A stretch of 7,822 nt of DNA, taken from NCBI GenBank assembly GCA_938042205.1, contig CALIRS010000198.1:1-7822 (forward strand), written 5' to 3'. Source of the stretch: an uncultured bacterium (GTDB taxonomy: Bacteria; Actinomycetota; Aquicultoria; SKW223). The position numbers and the translations under genes were made by a program. This document shows, piece after piece, positions 5,313-7,822 of the stretch (positions are counted from its first letter, which is position 1; the number at the start of each line of letters is the position of its first letter). Under the pieces are notes generated by a model. It ran no database searches, was not told the DNA's origin, and was given only the letters and a program-made list of their open reading frames with translations.

Positions 5313-6458
5313 GTGAGCACTACCACCAGAAAATTTTTAGATAATGAGAAACTCCTCAATTTAGCGATAAGAATTTTAATTGCTCTTATAATTCTAACTG
5401 CCGCAGCTCTCTTAGCATATCGCTACTATTACTACAATATTCAGCTAAGGGAAAAAATTCCAGCTTATCAAGCATTAAGGCAGCTCGAAAAAGAGGTCAG
5501 AAAGAACCCTCTGAACATCAACGCCAGGATTCAGCTTGCGAGCGCATATATAGCTGTAAAGCAGTATGACGACGCAATCCAGCAATGTTATGAAGTTCTT
5601 AAAGTAGATAAGGAAAACCAGGCGGCTATGGTTCTCGCTGGCTTTTCCTATGTTGAGAAAGGCGAGTACGATGAAGCAATCAAAATCCTTAAAAAGGAAA
5701 TCGACACTTACTCTGGCGCCGGCTTTGCGATGGAAAATAGATGGCTTGCCGACGCTTTCTTCTACACCGGGGTGGCTTACTGGAAGAAAAAAGACCTTGA
5801 TAAAGCTATTTACCATGTAAGTCGCGCAGCGCTTATCAGAAGAACTGACGCTGACACCAGCTTTTTCCTGGGAAGGCTCTATTATGAGAAAAAACTTTAC
5901 AACAACGCAGAGACCTATTTTCAAAGGGCGATTAGCTTTGACCCAAAGTATATAGACGCACATTATGGCTTAGCACGTGTTTATGAAAGAATGGACCTCC
6001 TGGGAATGGCAGTAAATGAGTATGAAAGGACTTATCGCCTGAATCCTAAATTAAAAGATGCAAAAGAAAAAAGCGATGAGCTTTTTGATAAGTTGAGTGC
6101 TACCGTAGATAAAAGCCCGACTGTGGATAATCTAATCCAACTTGGATATGCATGCATGGGAAGACGCGATTTTGTTTCCGCATACAAAGCTCTTGATAGA
6201 GCTATCAGAAAAGAGCCAGAAAATCCCTCTGTTTATTACGCACTTGGATATGTAGTTGAAAGGGAATGGGCAGAACAAAAGGATAAAAATACTGTTGCTG
6301 CTCAAAAACTTAAGAAAAAGGCAGAAGATTATTATAAAAAGACACTTGAACTTGACCCAGAATATGAAGGAGCGATGGCAGGACTTAAAAGGATTCAATT
6401 AGGGATTGCCGAGGAAGAAGTTATCAAGCGAAGAATCAAGGTTAGAGGAAAAGGTTAA
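5313..6458 (+). CDS. Membrane-anchored tetratricopeptide repeat (TPR) protein
   Basis: A 381-residue protein with a short N-terminal tail, one membrane helix (about 16-36) followed by a tyrosine cluster (YRYYYYN), and then a mostly helical region of TPR repeats. Repeat units are visible at about 68-101, 102-133, 145-178, 180-213, 214-247, 271-304 and a last one at 305-350 interrupted by a lysine-rich insertion. Several show the W/L-G-Y-A-F-A-P pattern, for example FLGRLYYEKKLYNNAETYF and ALDRAIRKEPENP. The C-terminus is basic (KRRIKVRGKG). The start is GTG at 5313 with AAAGGAG at 5301-5307; the overlapping ATG at 5311 is followed at once by a stop. It has no enzymatic motif. TPR arrays bind other proteins, and its place between a twenty-heme cytochrome and an NHL propeller suggests a scaffold or assembly factor for exported proteins, which is inference. 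Confidence 0.85.
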   Translation: MSTTTRKFLDNEKLLNLAIRILIALIILTAAALLAYRYYYYNIQLREKIPAYQALRQLEKEVRKNPLNINARIQLASAYIAVKQYDDAIQQCYEVLKVDKENQAAMVLAGFSYVEKGEYDEAIKILKKEIDTYSGAGFAMENRWLADAFFYTGVAYWKKKDLDKAIYHVSRAALIRRTDADTSFFLGRLYYEKKLYNNAETYFQRAISFDPKYIDAHYGLARVYERMDLLGMAVNEYERTYRLNPKLKDAKEKSDELFDKLSATVDKSPTVDNLIQLGYACMGRRDFVSAYKALDRAIRKEPENPSVYYALGYVVEREWAEQKDKNTVAAQKLKKKAEDYYKKTLELDPEYEGAMAGLKRIQLGIAEEEVIKRRIKVRGKG

Positions 6459-6480
6459 CATAAAATCTTAACATAAAATC
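6455..6480 (+). repeat. Perfect 13-bp tandem duplication at the TPR gene stop
   Basis: TTAACATAAAATC occurs twice head to tail (6455-6467 and 6468-6480). The first copy contains the TAA stop of the TPR gene. It looks like a slippage duplication in the short spacer before the NHL gene and leaves both reading frames intact. Confidence 0.75.
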
Positions 6481-6492
6481 ATAGGTTTCTAT

Positions 6493-6497
6493 GGAGG
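6493..6497 (+). promoter_or_regulatory. Shine-Dalgarno setting the TTG start of the NHL gene
   Basis: GGAGG lies 11 bases before the TTG at 6509. An ATG overlapping it at 6491 is in the same frame but meets a TAA four codons later, so it cannot start the protein. This makes TTG the only plausible start near the beginning of the open frame. Confidence 0.55.
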
Positions 6498-6508
6498 CAA
6501 ATTAACTT

Positions 6509-7822
6509 TTGGCTGAAGAGGCTCACAGGGAGCAGGAATTTGCTGAAAAAAGAAGACTGGTAGTCGAATTAAAAGGAAAGGAAAGACGTCGCAAGAAACG
6601 CATTTTTCTATTTATTCTTTTGCTTTTATTGATTCTCCTTTTAGCTATTTTTTACTGGTTTGGAAGAAAGAAGGAGCTGCCCCTTCCCGCTATAGAGTTA
6701 GCACAGGTGGAAAGAGTGCTTCCTCCGGATCCACTTTTTTTCTTTGATGGTTCACCTGATCATAAGATGAGAAGGCCAACCGATGTCAAGGTAAACCCCA
6801 TAAATAGGCTGGTCTACGTCACTGACAGCTTTAATTCGCGAATATCAGTATTTGATGTGGATGGCAATTTTCGCTTTGCTTTCAATAAGCTCGATAAAGG
6901 AAAAAAGATAAGGCGTCCTCTATATATTGCTTTTGACTCAAAGGGAAATGTCTGGGTAACTGATAGACAGTGGCAGAAAGTATTTATTTTCACCATGGAA
7001 GGTAAGTTTATTAAGGAGTTTAACCCTAAAGGAGTTGACCGTACTCGCTGGCAGCCAAATGCTATTTTTATTGATAAACGAGGCAACATTTATATTTCAG
7101 AAATTGAAAAAACACACCGTATTCAGGTCTTTTCTCCTGATGGAGAACTACTCGTTGATTTTGGGAAAGTAGGCAGTGCGAAAAAAATGGAACAGGAACC
7201 GGGCGTGTTTGCTTTTCCAAATGGCATTGCCGTTGATAATAAGTATATGTATATCACTGATTCTACAAACAGACGAGTTCAAATCTTTACTTTAGATGGA
7301 AAATTTGTGAAGGTCATTGCAACTGGCGGAAACCCGAGGGGTATTGCTATCGGTTATATGGATAGACTGCACATCGTTGATGCCCCCGGCCATAACATTC
7401 TTGTTTATGATAAGAAAGGAAATCTTCTTACCCAATTTGGAAAAGTTGGCGCTGAAAAGGGTCAAATGTTTTATCCCAACGGGATTGGCACTGATGGAAG
7501 AAGAATCTATGTGGCAGATACCTGGAATCACCGCATCGACGTCTGGGCGTGGCGACCGACGGTGGTCACTCCACCACTCGCAAGGAGGCTTCTCCCATGG
7601 TGGTGGCTACTTTTGCCGTTACTTCTTCTACCACTACTTCTCAGGAAACGTAAGAATATCGCTACAAGGGACTTCATAGACAAAGCTATTAATGAAGAAA
7701 AGCTTTCGATTGTTAAAAAGGAACTTAAGAGACTTTATGTTGCTCGAACTCTTTATGAGGACTTCAAAGAACTCGAAATTGAGGGCATTAAGATGGAAGA
7801 CTTTCTAAAAGTGGGAGATTAT
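6509..7822 (+). CDS. NHL-repeat beta-propeller protein with two membrane helices (3' end off window)
   Basis: The frame is open from TTG 6509 to the window edge: 438 residues with no stop, so the gene is partial. Order of parts: a charged cytoplasmic-type N-terminus with RRRKKR (27-31 region), a Leu/Ile-rich membrane helix (about 32-50), six NHL repeats (about 86-126, 134-172, 181-219, 232-272, 276-311, 318-348), a second hydrophobic segment after a Pro/Trp stretch (about 361-378), an RKRK stop-transfer cluster, and a Lys/Glu-rich helical tail (384-438 onward). Repeat signatures include RPTDVKVNP...LVYVTDSFNSRISVFD and YPNGIGTDGRRIYVADTWNHRIDVW. Six repeats are the number needed for one closed propeller. 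The positive-inside rule places the propeller outside the cytoplasm and the C-terminal tail inside. It follows the TPR gene by 50 bp and is probably co-transcribed. NHL propellers bind proteins or act as sensors and rarely as lyases; I see no catalytic signature. The C-terminal domain is not recognised. Confidence 0.88.
   Translation, partial: MAEEAHREQEFAEKRRLVVELKGKERRRKKRIFLFILLLLLILLLAIFYWFGRKKELPLPAIELAQVERVLPPDPLFFFDGSPDHKMRRPTDVKVNPINRLVYVTDSFNSRISVFDVDGNFRFAFNKLDKGKKIRRPLYIAFDSKGNVWVTDRQWQKVFIFTMEGKFIKEFNPKGVDRTRWQPNAIFIDKRGNIYISEIEKTHRIQVFSPDGELLVDFGKVGSAKKMEQEPGVFAFPNGIAVDNKYMYITDSTNRRVQIFTLDGKFVKVIATGGNPRGIAIGYMDRLHIVDAPGHNILVYDKKGNLLTQFGKVGAEKGQMFYPNGIGTDGRRIYVADTWNHRIDVWAWRPTVVTPPLARRLLPWWWLLLPLLLLPLLLRKRKNIATRDFIDKAINEEKLSIVKKELKRLYVARTLYEDFKELEIEGIKMEDFLKVGDY

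Noticed and set aside
5475..5963. 162-codon minus-strand open frame inside the TPR gene
   Set aside because: Antisense to well-formed TPR repeats; the translation shows no protein family features.
7558..7576. GGTGG/CCACC inverted repeat near the end of the NHL propeller
   Set aside because: A five-pair stem inside coding sequence with no T-run, explained by codons for Thr/Val/Pro; no sign of a regulatory role.
7317..7679. 120-codon plus-strand frame overlapping the NHL gene
   Set aside because: The NHL frame stays open to the window end and encodes two good propeller blades here. This frame gives a composition of no recognisable character.
1..7822. CRISPR array, tRNA, rRNA or riboswitch
   Set aside because: No regularly spaced repeat array, no cloverleaf-type sequence with a CCA-adjacent T-arm motif, and no conserved riboswitch core was seen in any intergenic stretch.

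Overview
This window comes from an anaerobic, respiring bacterium. The evidence is classical Shine-Dalgarno spacing, tightly packed genes, moderate GC (low to mid 40s % by eye), and a run of multiheme c-type cytochrome genes of the kind found in metal-reducing, syntrophic or subsurface lineages. Taxonomy cannot be fixed from the sequence. Deltaproteobacteria-like, Nitrospirota-like or deep actinobacterial/Firmicutes-like anaerobes would all fit, and nothing here decides between one and two membranes.

Left part, minus strand (1-1439): a class-V aminotransferase of the cysteine desulfurase family, followed by a small DUF3343 protein with one conserved cysteine. This pair is typical of sulfur/selenium trafficking. 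A strong Shine-Dalgarno at the extreme left edge shows that the operon continues outside the window.

Divergent spacer (1440-1684): it holds one copy of a 25-bp repeat, a terminator-like hairpin, and a good sigma70-type promoter whose -35 and spacer carry a perfect 12-bp palindrome. This promoter probably drives the cytochrome operon.

Middle part, plus strand (1685-5035): a five-helix b-type cytochrome with a His/Glu-rich tail, a secreted seven-heme cytochrome c overlapping it by 11 bp, and a secreted twenty-heme cytochrome c starting 8 bp later. Together they look like a quinone-linked electron conduit: b hemes in the membrane, then seven c hemes, then a long twenty-heme wire. The twenty-heme protein is built from duplicated modules. 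The unit is bracketed by the 25-bp repeat in opposite orientations (1553-1577 and 5065-5089).

Right part, plus strand (5313-7822): after a 277-bp spacer come a membrane-anchored TPR protein and a six-blade NHL beta-propeller protein with two membrane helices, the latter cut by the window edge. TPR and NHL proteins recur next to multiheme cytochromes, and a role as scaffold or assembly partner on the outer face of the membrane is a reasonable inference. Four of the seven genes appear to use GTG or TTG starts, so start sites were set mainly by Shine-Dalgarno position.
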